Positions 62,544-64,000 of a stretch of 64,000 nucleotides of DNA are shown one piece after another. Made by a program: the position numbers and the translations under genes. How positions within the stretch are numbered: the first letter of the stretch is position 1; every line of letters begins with the position of its first letter. Below the pieces are notes generated by a model. It was not told where the DNA came from, ran no database searches, and was given only the letters and a program-made list of their open reading frames with translations. The DNA comes from Dicaeum eximium (lineage: Eukaryota > Chordata > Aves > Passeriformes > Dicaeidae): NCBI GenBank assembly GCA_013396995.1, contig VWZP01001589.1:2069069-2133068 (forward strand). The letters are read 5' to 3'.

Positions 62544-64000
62544 TGCAATTTTCCCAGTTTTCACACTCTGAATTAGTTTATGAACACATATAATATCTCT
62601 TTATGTTTGTTGAGGCATAATCTACTTAATATTAGGAACATTTTATTTTAATTAAACTCCACCCCCCTCAATAATAGATTTTTATATCATATCTTCCATA
62701 CTGTATTTACAGTATTTTTAAATATTTTTTAATAAATCAGTGCTCTGGTTTGTCATTATTAAGAATATAAAGCTGTCTGTAAAAGGCATATATCAGATTT
62801 ATCTGTAGCTTTATACATTTTTGTCCTTTAAAATTCAGATAATTGCCACTCATATATGACAGAAAGATTGGTCTCAGCCACCAAAATGCATATATCTTTT
62901 CCCTAGTTCAACCCCTTTGTGTTCCCAGACAGTAGAAACAAGTTCCAAATGACACTGGTCACCAGTACCAAAACCTCTTCTACAGATCACTGGAAAATCC
63001 TCTCCAAATACCCTCTTCATTTCAGATACAAGACCAACACAATGACCAAACATGACTCCTGAATAACCCAGATAAATTAAATATGAATGATCTCCATCTC
63101 CTTCATGTACAAGCTGCTTTCTATATCATTTAACTAGCAGAGCTGAAACTCTCCAGACAAAAGCTGGGGTGTATCTCACATTTCCTACTCTATGGAGTAA
63201 ACTGCAACTCCATAGGAATCTACTGCCATCTTCCTCTCCCTTCAAGTTGACTGCAATCACTCTATGTGATCCTGCTGTTCATGTCATGATGGTCATGATT
63301 TGCATCCCATGAAGAAATTAGAAGAAAACCAGAGTTTCTGGGTCACAATTAGACTAAGGCATTAAGCCAAAAGCTTAACTATGCATCACTGCTAAGACTG
63401 CAGTTGTTTTGCAAATGTTTACAGAAACAGCACTTAGAATCTGGGAAACTACTTTTGTCCAGCATTAAATGCCAGCTGAGAAAACTCTTTCTGAAATTTG
63501 GCTTGAGGCATAGACATCTACATCCAACAGAAATTCTAGCCATTTATATGCTTAGCAGAAGTCTGACTTGAAAGGCGTGAATTTGAGTTATATACATGAT
63601 AATGTATTTGGAAGAATATGGCAAGCTGGTGGACAATAAGTGCACAAAGCCTGTGATGCAGGATAGCATGGAACAGGCTTTCTATTCACAGTAAGGAATA
63701 AACTTTCTTCGTCACGCTGCATCTACATGATACAGTAAATAGGACCCAAGATGTCCTTATAGGCACCCCTTTCCTAAAGAACATATATGTTTACATCCTC
63801 TAATAAGTAGGTATGCACATTTAAAAATGTCAAGGCTGAAAGGTCACTGGAAGAAAATATATTTTAAATTAAATATACATGATTGTTCACGCAATGTGTT
63901 TAGAATTATGCATATTTACATCCATTATGATTCACATATATTTAGTGACTATTTATGGTCTAATTAGTTGCATAACAATACTGAGCATTTAACTCCATTT

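Larger units (their letters stand above)
53365..64000. other. Unique AT-rich non-coding DNA
   Basis: No exon, RNA gene or clear transposon was recognised in this last 10.6 kb. It contains a T17 tract (57990-58006), a doubtful CR1 remnant near 60.5 kb, two overlapping minus-strand open frames (61,433-61,914) without recognisable family, and a 21-bp palindrome at 62523-62543. Confidence 0.6.

Noticed and set aside
1..64000. CRISPR arrays, operons, origins or other prokaryotic features
   Set aside because: None is present; base composition, CR1 elements, LTRs and microsatellites all indicate vertebrate nuclear DNA.

Overview
The window looks like non-coding DNA from a bird, most likely a songbird. 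It is AT-rich, poor in CpG and has no convincing protein-coding exon. Every repeat I can recognise belongs to avian families: five 5'-truncated CR1 LINE fragments and four solo LTRs of endogenous retroviruses. There are no bacterial-type operons, no open frame longer than 161 codons, and the longest frames lie inside LTRs or CR1 copies. The window is therefore either a gene desert or the inside of a very large intron; the sequence alone cannot say which. Repeat families were assigned by comparison with avian consensus sequences as I remember them, not by a search.

Layout. Positions 1 to about 9,780 are unique AT-rich DNA with one tetranucleotide microsatellite. A T/G-rich stretch almost without C follows (about 9,779-10,095, with one ambiguous base at 10,027). 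Next come two unrelated solo LTRs in the same orientation (10,270-10,819 and 11,179-11,848). The second has a perfect 5-bp target-site duplication. Unique DNA runs to a reverse-oriented CR1 at about 18,275-18,953, then about 15 kb of unique DNA follows. The interval 34-43 kb is the densest in repeats: a CR1 3' end (34,028-34,243), an 11-copy pentanucleotide microsatellite (34,685-34,741), an LTR on the minus strand (35,549-36,433), another CR1 3' end (39,806-39,985) and a related LTR on the plus strand (41,763-42,691). Two more CR1 fragments lie at 47,574-48,178 (plus) and 52,878-53,364 (minus). The rest, to 64,000, is unique apart from homopolymer tracts and one doubtful old CR1 remnant near 60.5 kb.

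No genes work together here. What can be described is the repeat history (CR1 insertion, ERV insertion followed by LTR-LTR recombination to solo LTRs, later internal deletion) and a few short symmetrical motifs that could be regulatory. I did not find a new biological system. The best leads are the C-depleted block at 9.8-10.1 kb, a strong CTCF-like core inside the 41.8-kb LTR, and perfect palindromes at 30.86 kb and 62.53 kb.
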